From contig NZNV01000017.1 of NCBI GenBank assembly GCA_002695025.1, forward strand, positions 124,001 through 188,000: a DNA stretch of 64,000 nt, read 5' to 3'. The position numbers and the translations under genes are program-made. Position 1 is the stretch's first letter; each line of letters opens with the position of its first letter. Shown one piece after another: positions 24,950 to 33,359 of this stretch. Source of the DNA: Owenweeksia sp. Lineage in GTDB: Bacteria > Bacteroidota > Bacteroidia > Flavobacteriales > Schleiferiaceae. The notes beneath the pieces are model-generated. The model was not told where the DNA came from. It made no database searches and worked only from the letters and a program-made list of their open reading frames with translations.

Positions 24950-26764
24950 ATGTCTGACAATACTGTACAAGCAACCCGATTTCTCAAAGGAGGCGAATTC
25001 CTGATACGTGATGTTTCCTCTGACGAAGTTTTTATTCCGGAGGATTTTAACGAGGAACAAAGGATGATGGCCGAGGCCACCACCGAGTTTATCGAAAAAG
25101 AAGTAATCCCTGAACGTGAGCGTTTTGAGAAAAAGGATTATGACTTTACTCTCAGCCTGATGAAGAAAGCAGGCGAGCTAGGTTTATTGGGAATTTCCGT
25201 AGCTGAAGAATACGGAGGCCTGGGCATGGATTTCAATACATCCATGCTGGTGTGTGACCGTATTTCAGGGGTTTCAGGTTCATTATCCACGGCCTATGGC
25301 GCACATACCGGTATTGGTACCTTGCCGATATCTCTCTACGGGACTGAAGAACAGAAGAAAAAATACCTCCCTAAACTGGCTACCGGTGAATGGATGGGGG
25401 CTTATTGCCTTACTGAACCGGGTGCCGGTTCAGATGCCAATTCCGGTAAATCCAAAGCTGAATTAACGGCAGATGGTAAGCACTACAAGATTAACGGACA
25501 GAAGATATGGATATCCAACGCGGGTTTTGCCAATCTCTTTATTGTGTTTGCCCGTATTGAGGATGATAAGTACCTGACCGGTTTTATTGTCGAGCGGACT
25601 TTTGACGGGATAAGCTTTGGCGAAGAAGAAAATAAATTAGGGATTCGTGCTTCATCTACCCGTCAGGTGTTTTTTAATGACTGCCTGGTACCGGTAGAAA
25701 ATTTGTTGGGTGAGCGTAACGGTGGATTCAAGATTGCAATGAATGCCCTTAATTATGGGCGGATCAAATTAGCCGTGGCTACTCTCGATGCTGCGCGTAG
25801 GGTGCTTACCCATGCTGTACAGTATGGCAACGAAAGAAAACAGTTTGGCCAAAGTATTACCGAATTCGGTGCTATTCAGCAAAAACTGGCCGACATGGCC
25901 ACCTATACCTGGGTGGCAGAAAGTGCTACCTATCGTGCGGGACAGGATATAGAAAATCACATTGCCCGTTTGAAGGAGGAAGGTGCCAGTCTCAGCGAAT
26001 CCAAACTTAAAGGTGTGGAGGAGTACGCCATAGAATGTGCCATTATGAAGGTTTTTGCTTCCGAGGTAGGGAGTTATGTATCTGATGAAGGGGTGCAGAT
26101 TTACGGTGGTATGGGCTACAGTGCTGATGCACCTATGGAGTCAGCTTACCGGGATGTGCGTATAGCCCGTATTTACGAAGGTACTAATGAGATAAACCGC
26201 ATGCATAGCGTGGGTATGCTTCTCAAAAAGGCTTTGAAAGGCGAGTTGGACCTTATGTCTCCCGCGATGAAGATTGGCGGTGAGCTTATGGAGATTCCTT
26301 CCTTTGATACCCCTGATTACTCAGAACTCTTCAGCGAGGAAAAGGAAATACTCGGGAAACTTAAAAAATCCATCCTCATGGTTGCTGGAAAAGCCGTGGA
26401 AAAGTATGCGATGCAGATCGAAGAAGAGCAAGAGTTGCTTATGGCTGCCGCCAATATGATCATTGAGGTATACGCTGCTGAAAGTGCTTTGCTCAGAGCT
26501 GAAAAGCTTTCTAAACAAAGGGGCGAGGAAAAAACGCAAACGGAGATAGATATGACCCGTCTTTTCCTATACCGGGCGGTAGAGAATGTTGGTCGCGCAG
26601 GACGTGAGGCTATTTACAGTTTTGCGGAGGGTGATGAGCAGCGCATGCTGCTGATGGGACTTAAACGTTTCACAAAATTGCAAAACCCGATCAATGTAAC
26701 GGAAACCCGCAGAAGAATAGCCAAAAGGGTGGTTGAAGCCAATCGCTATCCTTTTACTATATAA
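24950..26764 (+). CDS. Acyl-CoA dehydrogenase, FadE-like
   Basis: A 604-residue flavoenzyme for the first step of beta-oxidation. The N-terminal and middle domains have YGGLGMDFNTSMLVCDRIS, MGAYCLTEPGAGSDANSG and KIWISNAGFA; the FAD/acyl site includes YGRIKLAVATLDAARR, and the catalytic region is IYGGMGYSADAPMESAYRD then ARIYEGTNEINR. The extra C-terminal 170 residues fit the long-chain (VLCAD/Bacillus FadE) branch. It has its own operator and promoter and is followed by a terminator, so it is monocistronic, apart from its usual partner genes. Confidence 0.93.
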   Translation: MSDNTVQATRFLKGGEFLIRDVSSDEVFIPEDFNEEQRMMAEATTEFIEKEVIPERERFEKKDYDFTLSLMKKAGELGLLGISVAEEYGGLGMDFNTSMLVCDRISGVSGSLSTAYGAHTGIGTLPISLYGTEEQKKKYLPKLATGEWMGAYCLTEPGAGSDANSGKSKAELTADGKHYKINGQKIWISNAGFANLFIVFARIEDDKYLTGFIVERTFDGISFGEEENKLGIRASSTRQVFFNDCLVPVENLLGERNGGFKIAMNALNYGRIKLAVATLDAARRVLTHAVQYGNERKQFGQSITEFGAIQQKLADMATYTWVAESATYRAGQDIENHIARLKEEGASLSESKLKGVEEYAIECAIMKVFASEVGSYVSDEGVQIYGGMGYSADAPMESAYRDVRIARIYEGTNEINRMHSVGMLLKKALKGELDLMSPAMKIGGELMEIPSFDTPDYSELFSEEKEILGKLKKSILMVAGKAVEKYAMQIEEEQELLMAAANMIIEVYAAESALLRAEKLSKQRGEEKTQTEIDMTRLFLYRAVENVGRAGREAIYSFAEGDEQRMLLMGLKRFTKLQNPINVTETRRRIAKRVVEANRYPFTI

Positions 26765-26788
26765 TAGGTTACTCAATTTGTTGACATG

Positions 26789-26816
26789 AAAGCCCCTGAT
26801 TTCCCAGGGGCTTTTT
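26789..26816 (+). terminator. Terminator of the acyl-CoA dehydrogenase gene
   Basis: A 10-bp stem (AAAGCCCCTG/CAGGGGCTTT) with a six-base loop and T-run, 24 bases after the stop. Confidence 0.9.
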
Positions 26817-26827
26817 AATTTTAGGGT

Positions 26828-27352
26828 ATGGAGGAACTTAGAGGGTTTTTTGAGGATGCCGAAGTGGTGGAGTTTCCCCGAAAAGGTATAATTACACGCG
26901 AAGGTCAGCTTGAAAAGTATCTTTATTGGGTAGAGGAAGGTATACAGAGGAGCTACTATATCCGGAATGGAAAGGAGTATACTATAGCCTTTACCTATCC
27001 GCCTTCCGTAAGCGGTATTCCGGAATCCATGCTTTCAGGGAAACCCTCAAGATATTTCCTTGAATGCATTACTCCCAGTAGTATGCTACGAATGCCCTAC
27101 GCTCGTATTAAAGAGAAAGCAGATGCAGATCCGGGAATGCAAAAGGCGTTCCTGAACATTACTCAAATGGTGCTTATCGGTACTCTGGAAAGGCAGTTTG
27201 AACTTCTGGCCTTTTCTGCGGAGGAAAAATTTAAAACTTTCCTGCAAAGAAGCCCACATCTATTGAACCTGGTGCCTCATAAGCACCTTGCATCATATCT
27301 TGGAATGGATCCCGCAACATTCAGTAAGCTTTTAGGTAGAATAAAGTTGTGA
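26828..27352 (+). CDS. Crp/Fnr-type transcriptional regulator
   Basis: A 174-residue protein with an N-terminal cyclic-nucleotide-binding-like beta-roll (about 1-90: FPRKGIITREGQLEKYLYWV and GIQRSYYIRNGKEYTIAFTY) and a C-terminal helix-turn-helix (HKHLASYLGMDPATFSKLLG). It lacks the conserved residues that bind cAMP, as is common in short Bacteroidota Crp relatives, so the ligand is unknown. It begins 12 bases after the terminator of fadE, probably with its own promoter, and is followed by a diheme cytochrome gene about 100 bases on. Confidence 0.85.
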   Translation: MEELRGFFEDAEVVEFPRKGIITREGQLEKYLYWVEEGIQRSYYIRNGKEYTIAFTYPPSVSGIPESMLSGKPSRYFLECITPSSMLRMPYARIKEKADADPGMQKAFLNITQMVLIGTLERQFELLAFSAEEKFKTFLQRSPHLLNLVPHKHLASYLGMDPATFSKLLGRIKL

Positions 27353-27449
27353 GGGATATTCTCTTGTTATCATTTTTACCAGGGACTACTTGTGTAATGT
27401 TTTGATTTAGTGCTAATTTTATGCTGCAATTAACTCAAATCTTGCGGTG

Positions 27450-28436
27450 ATGAAAAAGTTCTTGAAGGTAGTGGGATACCTGGTTCTCCTTAGTGTGGTT
27501 ATTGGTGGGGCGGCAATTATTTATATCCTTTCTGCCACGCCCGATGTGGGAGAGGCTCCGGACCTGAAAGTGGAAATTTCACCGGATCGGGTAGAGCGGG
27601 GTCGTTATCTGGCCACCAGTGTAATGGGATGTATGGATTGCCATGCACAAAGAGATTGGTCTCATTTTGCCGGTCCGGTAAAGCCTGGTACCACAGGAGG
27701 TGGAGGTGAGCTTTTTGGCAGTGCAATGGGATTGCCGGGGGAGTATTATTCTCCCAACCTTACCCCGTATCATCTGGGCGATTGGACAGATGGTGAGATA
27801 TTCCGTGCGGTAACTTCAGGCGTCAGCAAGGATGGAAGGGCTTTGTTTCCCATTATGCCCTATCTGAATTATGGCCAGTTGGACAAGGAAGATATATTCT
27901 CGGTAATTGCGTACCTGCGTACCCTTGAACCGGTTGAAAATGATGTACAGGAATCCGTTTCCCACTTTCCTATGAATATTATTATTCATACTATACCCCG
28001 TAAGCCGGAGTTTACTCAAAGACCTGATCAGGCCAACAGGCTGGCGTACGGGAAGTATATGTTTACGGCTGCGGCATGTGGTGAATGCCATACCCCGGTT
28101 AAAAAGGGAGAAGCTGTGCCGGGAAAATACCTGGCGGGGGGAATGGAGTTCAGCCTGCCCAATAAGGTGGTGTCCATTTCAGCAAACATTACTCCGGACA
28201 GGAATACTGGAATTGGTTCATGGACTCCTGATCAGTTTGTACAACGTTTCAATGATTTCAACGAGACGGTTTTCAGCTCTTACCCCGTAAAGGACTATGA
28301 GTTCAATACCATAATGCCCTGGATGTATTATTCACGAATGCGTAAAAATGATCTTGAGGCAATTCATACGTACCTTTCCTCCGTGGAAAAAGTGAATAAC
28401 AGGTTAGATAGATACCGTGTTTCAGCGCCCCGATAA
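27450..28436 (+). CDS. Membrane-anchored diheme cytochrome c
   Basis: A 328-residue protein with an N-terminal membrane anchor (FLKVVGYLVLLSVVIGGAAI) and two c-type heme motifs: CMDCH at 61-65 and CGECH at 210-214. Methionine ligand candidates lie in FPIMPYLNY and NTIMPWMYYS after each heme. The duplication of the cytochrome domain suggests electron transfer in the periplasm, possibly in a terminal-oxidase or dehydrogenase chain; no partner oxidase is next to it. A GTG three bases upstream is an alternative start. Confidence 0.85.
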   Translation: MKKFLKVVGYLVLLSVVIGGAAIIYILSATPDVGEAPDLKVEISPDRVERGRYLATSVMGCMDCHAQRDWSHFAGPVKPGTTGGGGELFGSAMGLPGEYYSPNLTPYHLGDWTDGEIFRAVTSGVSKDGRALFPIMPYLNYGQLDKEDIFSVIAYLRTLEPVENDVQESVSHFPMNIIIHTIPRKPEFTQRPDQANRLAYGKYMFTAAACGECHTPVKKGEAVPGKYLAGGMEFSLPNKVVSISANITPDRNTGIGSWTPDQFVQRFNDFNETVFSSYPVKDYEFNTIMPWMYYSRMRKNDLEAIHTYLSSVEKVNNRLDRYRVSAPR

Positions 28437-28460
28437 CTTTTTGTGACCGAAGAAGCACCA

Positions 28461-29021
28461 ATGAATATACAAGCGATTTTGAATATACCGGTATTGGAAA
28501 CCGAACGTTTGATCCTCAAGCCTCTCGCAGAGGAACATTTTGCGGAAGTGATGGTGGGGCTGGGGGATAAGGAAGTAAGACATGGTATGCTCATGCCCGC
28601 CTATGATACACGGGAGAGGCAAATGAAGTGGTGGGACCGCTTCATGCAAGCCCATAGAAAAGGCGAGGCGGCCCAGTGGGCTGCTTTTCAAAAAGACCGG
28701 AACGTGTATACAGGTTTGTTTACGGTAAAGGAGATCGATCACAATATACACCGGGGAGAATTGGGCTACTCTATATTAAAGCCTTTCTGGGGCGGGGGTA
28801 TGGCTTCCGAGGGAGTAAAATGTGTGATGGAATATGTGTTCAAGGAGGTAAACCTTCATACTGTTATTGCCCAGATATTACCGTCAAATTACGCGTCTCT
28901 AAGGGTAGTATCCAAAATGGGTTTTGAACAGGAAGCGCATTTTCATGAAGCGCATTTTTACCAAGGAGAATATTATGATCTCCTTCAGTACTACCGGATC
29001 AACCCAGCTCATAAAAACTAA
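28461..29021 (+). CDS. GNAT N-acetyltransferase, RimJ/RimL type
   Basis: A 186-residue protein from ATG 28461; an upstream GTG at 28443 is possible. It begins with IPVLETERLILKPLAEEHF, the usual RimJ/RimL-like N-terminus, and has HRGELGYSILKPFWGGGMAS with the acetyl-CoA loop, then HTVIAQILPSNYASLRVVSK and MGFEQEA. It probably acetylates an N-terminal or other amine; the substrate is not indicated. It ends at a bidirectional terminator. Confidence 0.85.
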   Translation: MNIQAILNIPVLETERLILKPLAEEHFAEVMVGLGDKEVRHGMLMPAYDTRERQMKWWDRFMQAHRKGEAAQWAAFQKDRNVYTGLFTVKEIDHNIHRGELGYSILKPFWGGGMASEGVKCVMEYVFKEVNLHTVIAQILPSNYASLRVVSKMGFEQEAHFHEAHFYQGEYYDLLQYYRINPAHKN

Positions 29022-29046
29022 AAAAGCCCCCAGTGTGGGGGCTTTT
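29022..29046. terminator. Bidirectional terminator
   Basis: An 11-bp stem (AAAAGCCCCCA/TGGGGGCTTTT) with a three-base loop lies between convergent genes: the GNAT gene (+) and the T9SS protein gene (-). Confidence 0.9.
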
Positions 29047-29064
29047 AATGTAATAATCAATGCT

Positions 29065-31068
29065 TTACTGAATAACGATACGAGCAGTACGGCTGTAATT
29101 GTTGTCTCCGGAAACTTTCAATAAGTAAGCTCCCTTGGTAACAGCAGAGTAATCCAGCTCGATCTTTTCATTGCCGTTGGTGGAAATTGTACGTGAATCC
29201 ACTACCTGACCTATCGTATTGATAAGTTGTAGTTCGAAATCTCCACCACGATCCAGTTCAATATTGGTAATGCCACGGCTGGGGTTAGGGAAGATGCTCA
29301 GGTAATCCGTCCGTACCTGGTCGTCCAAACCAATAGTAGCTGGAATTCTTACGGTTTTAATGAAAGGAGCATTAAAGGTTTCGGAATCTACATAACCGTT
29401 GTACCAGCGGCCTGCATCCACATCAAACATAATGGAACTGGTCCCGCGGGCAGGGAAGCTCTTGTCATTGGCAATGGCAATGCGGTTGTTCCCGGTATTG
29501 GAGAACATAAATACCACGAAGTAGTAGGAACCGGGAGGTACGGCAAACGGAACTCCGTTGTTGGTAAGGTCGTAGCGTACTACGGCACCGTTATCTTCAG
29601 CCGTTCCCAGGGTGTATACCCTTGAAAGGAGAGCCCCGGAACCGAAACCTCCGGTATAACTGAAACCGGTTGAATCATACACTTCAATTTGAATATCACC
29701 ACCGGCTACGGTTGCGGTGGAGTAGTCGATAATCAGGTCGGTGAATTCAACCATGGAAGATCCCGGAGAAGGTTTGTCAAAGTTGTAACGTACAGCCATA
29801 GCACTGCCGTCATCACCCAGTTCAGCCGTTCCTACGGAGTTGCCAAAGGTTCCGAAATCAATGGAGGTGAGACTGTCAGTAGCGCGGATCACAAAAGTGT
29901 CCCGCACGGCTTCAGCATTTGCACTTACAGATATACTATCTGATATAACGGTATAAACAAACCCATAAGTACCTACAGCTGGAGGGGTCCATGCGCTGGT
30001 AGTCAGGTCATCAAAATCCAGTGTATCGCCTTTAACAAGAGTAGATGAATTATTAGATTGAACGGAGGTCATATAAGTGCCGGAGGCATCAAATATTTCT
30101 ACCTTCAGGTCTACCCCGGTTTGATCATCAGCTCCAAAGTTGTATACGTTGGAATCAAAAGTGATGGGCTTAACCTCGTCCATGGTAAAGATCCCGGTTT
30201 TGGTTTTTGAGCTGTTGTTATCGAAGATGATATCATGGGCAGGAGCACCTCCGGCATCTGTAAATTTAGCTTTGTGCCTGGGGAGGTCTGATATCTTTAT
30301 ATCATCTATCATCCAGAAGTAATTGTTGGAATACTGCCCGTTGGCATCAGGACTGGTAGATGTCCAGTTAAAACGGATCTTAACGTTATTGGATCCACCG
30401 TTTGCCAGGATGGAAGAGATATCATATTCAAAATAGTATCCGTAACCCAGGTCCCAATGACGGTCATTCCGGTCGGTTACGTTGGTTTTGAATCGATTGG
30501 CAGCAGGCCAGGTGGCTCCACCATCTGTACTGATTTCCACAAAAACTTCCAGGTCCAGGTTGCAGCAATGGAAAAGTTGCTGGTAGAAGGACAGGAATAC
30601 ATCCGATTTATTAACGTTAATCACCGGAGACGTGAGCTTACCTTCAGCCGGGGAAGTTGCAAAACCTGCCACATCAGGAATGTTGTCATACCAGTCAAAA
30701 ATGGCAAAACCATTGGATGAAGTAGGCGAAGGAAGAGGTCCCCAGCCTGAAGATATCAGGTTGTTTGGTCCATCCATGTCATACATAACCAGGTTGGAAT
30801 TGGCACCACTCACTGTCCATGCGCCATTAGGACTGCCTGTAAAGCCGGCACCGAAATCCTCACTCCATACCACTGCGGCAGAAGTTTTTCCTTTGGAAAT
30901 AGATGAGGCTGCCTTTGCCTGTCCGGCACCGGGATAGTCTTCATCTAAATAAGGTTTTGCAGTTCCCGGACGCGTCCGGCTGTCGAGTTTGTTTTGTTCA
31001 GTGGGCACATTTTGGGCCACGGCAGAGCACGCCACGGCCAAGGCCACGACTGTAGCTAGTTTTTTCAT
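29065..31068 (-). CDS. Large T9SS-exported protein with type A sorting domain
   Basis: A 667-residue secreted protein. It has a signal peptide (MKKLATVVALAVACSAVAQ), then repeated beta-sandwich domains. The first (about 60-245) resembles the choice-of-anchor J / MAM-like fold: VVWSEDFGAGFTGSPNGAWT, ISTDGGATWP and NYFWMIDDIKISDLP. A CARDB-like region and another beta domain follow, and the last 85 residues form a T9SS type A sorting domain: YLSIFPNPSRGITNIEL and TKGAYLLKVSG. It is monocistronic, with a terminator downstream. Adhesive or binding function is inferred from the architecture. Confidence 0.85.
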   Translation of the reverse strand: MKKLATVVALAVACSAVAQNVPTEQNKLDSRTRPGTAKPYLDEDYPGAGQAKAASSISKGKTSAAVVWSEDFGAGFTGSPNGAWTVSGANSNLVMYDMDGPNNLISSGWGPLPSPTSSNGFAIFDWYDNIPDVAGFATSPAEGKLTSPVINVNKSDVFLSFYQQLFHCCNLDLEVFVEISTDGGATWPAANRFKTNVTDRNDRHWDLGYGYYFEYDISSILANGGSNNVKIRFNWTSTSPDANGQYSNNYFWMIDDIKISDLPRHKAKFTDAGGAPAHDIIFDNNSSKTKTGIFTMDEVKPITFDSNVYNFGADDQTGVDLKVEIFDASGTYMTSVQSNNSSTLVKGDTLDFDDLTTSAWTPPAVGTYGFVYTVISDSISVSANAEAVRDTFVIRATDSLTSIDFGTFGNSVGTAELGDDGSAMAVRYNFDKPSPGSSMVEFTDLIIDYSTATVAGGDIQIEVYDSTGFSYTGGFGSGALLSRVYTLGTAEDNGAVVRYDLTNNGVPFAVPPGSYYFVVFMFSNTGNNRIAIANDKSFPARGTSSIMFDVDAGRWYNGYVDSETFNAPFIKTVRIPATIGLDDQVRTDYLSIFPNPSRGITNIELDRGGDFELQLINTIGQVVDSRTISTNGNEKIELDYSAVTKGAYLLKVSGDNNYSRTARIVIQ

Positions 31069-31451
31069 TTTTAAATAAATTTTAGTTTCATAACTAAGGT
31101 CGGAAAAAAATTGATACTTCCAAGAATTTTAACATTTGTACTCAGAAGATTAACTTTTCAGCAAAGCAGGGTTTCGCATGAAACAGCTTTGAGTGTGAGT
31201 GGATGAATGGAGTGAATTACCACATTTTACAACCTCCATCTTCTTCTACCTATGGACTCCTGTTATTTGTGAAGAAGGAGGTAGTGGAATTGTATACTGT
31301 TGTACAATCAAACTAACGGTAAGGGGTAGTATCTATAGTATAGTCTGGAAGAAAAGGCTTATTGAATGATACTAAAATGAGGGCACCAATTAAAATGAAA
31401 AGGCCGCAACCTCCACGGTTGCGGCCTTTATGTTTTCCTCCACATTATTTT
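31069..31451. other. 383-base gap with no gene
   Basis: No gene is supported. The right part holds the terminator of the thioesterase-Dps operon (31399-31429). An imperfect hairpin (CCTCC...TCTTC with GAAGA...GGAGG, about 31229-31281) lies in the middle. A 37-codon frame at 31203-31316 has no upstream signal or recognisable sequence. Confidence 0.6.
31399..31429 (-). terminator. Terminator of the Dps-thioesterase operon
   Basis: A 13-bp stem (AAAGGCCGCAACC/GGTTGCGGCCTTT) with a five-base loop lies 22 bases 3' of the thioesterase gene on the minus strand. The T-run is short. Confidence 0.8.
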
Positions 31452-31856
31452 TCAAAGGCGGTCTTTCACATAAGTTATTTCAGTTTTCCCATGGGGAGCC
31501 GGCTTCCCATCCGGGCCAAGATTTACAAAAACCAGGCGATCAATGCTCAATATCGGTTCACGGGTTAATTTGTTTCGAACTTCACAACGTAAGGTTAAAG
31601 AACTTTTTCCGAAGTGGGTAGCAATTAGTCCCATCTCAATAATATCTCCTTGTACCGGTGCGGTAATAAAATTGATCTCCGAGATCAGTTTGGTCACTAC
31701 TTTTGGGTTTTCCAACTGAATAATGGCATAGATTACCGCCTCTTCATCAATCCACTTTAAGAGGCTTCCTCCAAACAATGTCTCGTTGGGGTTCAGGTCT
31801 TCTGGCTTTACCCATTTTCGGGTATGAAAACGTACGGATTGGGCTTCTTCACTCAT
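31452..31856 (-). CDS. Acyl-CoA thioesterase (hotdog fold)
   Basis: A 134-residue hotdog-fold protein of the YciA/cytosolic acyl-CoA thioester hydrolase type. NPNETLFGGSLLKWIDEEAV carries the conserved asparagine and catalytic aspartate of the family. ISEINFITAPVQGDIIEMGL and HFGKSSLTLRCEVRN follow. It hydrolyses acyl-CoA to free acid and CoA. It starts four bases after the dps stop and shares its promoter. Confidence 0.88.
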   Translation of the reverse strand: MSEEAQSVRFHTRKWVKPEDLNPNETLFGGSLLKWIDEEAVIYAIIQLENPKVVTKLISEINFITAPVQGDIIEMGLIATHFGKSSLTLRCEVRNKLTREPILSIDRLVFVNLGPDGKPAPHGKTEITYVKDRL

Positions 31857-31860
31857 ATCA

Positions 31861-32328
31861 TTATTTTAAAAAGGATGAATACATCCAAACCATTTTTTCC
31901 TGTTCACGGATATAATCGCTCATCAGGGCATTGGTACCTTCATCATCCGCATCAGCTGATAATTGCAGGATATCCCGTTCAATTTCCAGCAGTATGCGGA
32001 ATCCGTCCACTATATGTTGAACAGCTTCTTTGCCGTCCGATATATTTACGGCTTCCTTAATGGAAGACTCCTTAAGATAGGCGGTGAAGGTATGGGACGG
32101 AGTAAATCCCAATGTCAGCACGCGCTCGGCTATTTCATCAATCTTTTCCAGTGAGTTAGTATACAACTCTTCGAATTTAAGGTGGAGTTCAAAAAATTTT
32201 TCACCGGTAATGTTCCAGTGAAAACCGCGGGTATTAATGTAAAACAATTGATAGTTGGCCAACAGGTCATTTAAGCGTTGTGCCAGTTTTTCGGATTTAT
32301 TTTTCTCCAGACCAATTAAGCTTTTCAT
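31861..32328 (-). CDS. dps: Dps-type DNA-binding ferritin-like protein
   Basis: 155 residues from ATG 32328. The Dps ferroxidase motif is complete: HWNITG (His), then FFELHLKFEELY and KIDEIAERVLTLG with the conserved Asp and Glu ligands. Dps protects DNA by storing iron and detoxifying peroxide. The start at 32328 is favoured over an ATG at 32346 because the exact -7 box at 32344-32351 overlaps that codon. First gene of an operon with an acyl-CoA thioesterase. Confidence 0.93.
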   Translation of the reverse strand: MKSLIGLEKNKSEKLAQRLNDLLANYQLFYINTRGFHWNITGEKFFELHLKFEELYTNSLEKIDEIAERVLTLGFTPSHTFTAYLKESSIKEAVNISDGKEAVQHIVDGFRILLEIERDILQLSADADDEGTNALMSDYIREQEKMVWMYSSFLK

Positions 32329-32343
32329 AATTTTTCTTTTACT

Positions 32344-32351
32344 CAAAGATA
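32344..32351 (-). promoter_or_regulatory. -7 box of dps
   Basis: TATCTTTG on the minus strand matches TAnnTTTG exactly and predicts a transcription start near 32337, just before the ATG at 32328. Confidence 0.6.
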
Positions 32352-32510
32352 GGTACTCATCCTGCTTTTCAGGCGATATTCGGAGTATTTGTAATGATAG
32401 TTTAATAGTTTATGACTATTGAGATTAAATTCTAATAGCCGGAATAATGATGACTTTGTGCATTTTACCTGATCGTTCATTTTTACGTTCTTTACACTGA
32501 TTTTGCCCGC

Positions 32511-33359
32511 ATGAATAAAAAGGTACTCAAGTACGCTATCCGTGTTATCCTAAGCGTGGTGGCACTTTATATTATCATTAGTAAGGTAGACCTTACCCAG
32601 GCGTGGAATTATCTACAAAGAGCAAAGTGGGGTTACCTGATCCTGTCCTTTTTGTCATTCTTTATTTCCAAGGTAATAGCCGCTTTCCGTCTCAACAGCC
32701 TTTACCGTACTCAGGAGTTGATCCTTTCGGAAAAGCTTAATCTGAAACTCAACTTTTTGGGGATGTTTTACAACCTCTTTATCCCTTTGGTAGGAGGTGA
32801 AGGATATAAAGCCTTCTGGATCAAAAAACACTTTAATGTGCGGGTAAAGAAACTGGTAAGTTCAGCGCTCCTGGACCGGGCCAGCGGGTTGGTGGCTTTA
32901 TGCCTGCTTACTGTGGTCTTCTTTTGGTACAGCCATTATGATATCCCATACAAACCCATGTTCTTTTTGGCCGTTCCACTCATTTATTTTGGTCATTGGC
33001 TGGTATTGCGATTGTTCTTCAAATCATTCTTACCTTCCTGGGGAATAACCAGCATTTATTCGTTTTTTGTGCAGGTACTACAGGCGGCCACAACCTATTT
33101 TATTATTCTGGCCATAGGTATAGACCAACACATACTGGATTATATATTCGTATTCCTGCTCAGTTGTTTTGCTTTTGTGCTGCCCATGATAGGAGCCCGG
33201 GAAATGGCCTTTGTTTTCGGAGCGGATTACCTGGGACTGAATATGGAATTGTCCCTGGCTATCAGCTTGTTATTTTATCTTTCCCTGGCATTGTCCTCTT
33301 TAAGTGGGGCTTACTTTGTTTTGGTTCCCCGCAGCCTGGAAAAGGAACTCAGGTCCTGA
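32511..33359 (+). CDS. LPG-synthase-type (UPF0104) membrane protein
   Basis: A 282-residue polytopic protein with about seven membrane segments and the family motifs IPLVGGEGYKAFWIKKHFN and SSALLDRASGLVALCLL. Relatives form the flippase-like domain of lysylphosphatidylglycerol synthase; single-domain members are proposed to move lipids or isoprenoid-linked sugars. The next gene is a convergent GT39 transferase, overlapping it by 11 bases at the 3' end. Confidence 0.8.
   Translation: MNKKVLKYAIRVILSVVALYIIISKVDLTQAWNYLQRAKWGYLILSFLSFFISKVIAAFRLNSLYRTQELILSEKLNLKLNFLGMFYNLFIPLVGGEGYKAFWIKKHFNVRVKKLVSSALLDRASGLVALCLLTVVFFWYSHYDIPYKPMFFLAVPLIYFGHWLVLRLFFKSFLPSWGITSIYSFFVQVLQAATTYFIILAIGIDQHILDYIFVFLLSCFAFVLPMIGAREMAFVFGADYLGLNMELSLAISLLFYLSLALSSLSGAYFVLVPRSLEKELRS

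Noticed and set aside
31203-31316. 37-codon frame in the 31069-31451 gap
   Set aside because: No ribosome-binding or promoter signal, no recognisable sequence, and the gap is explained by two flanking control regions.
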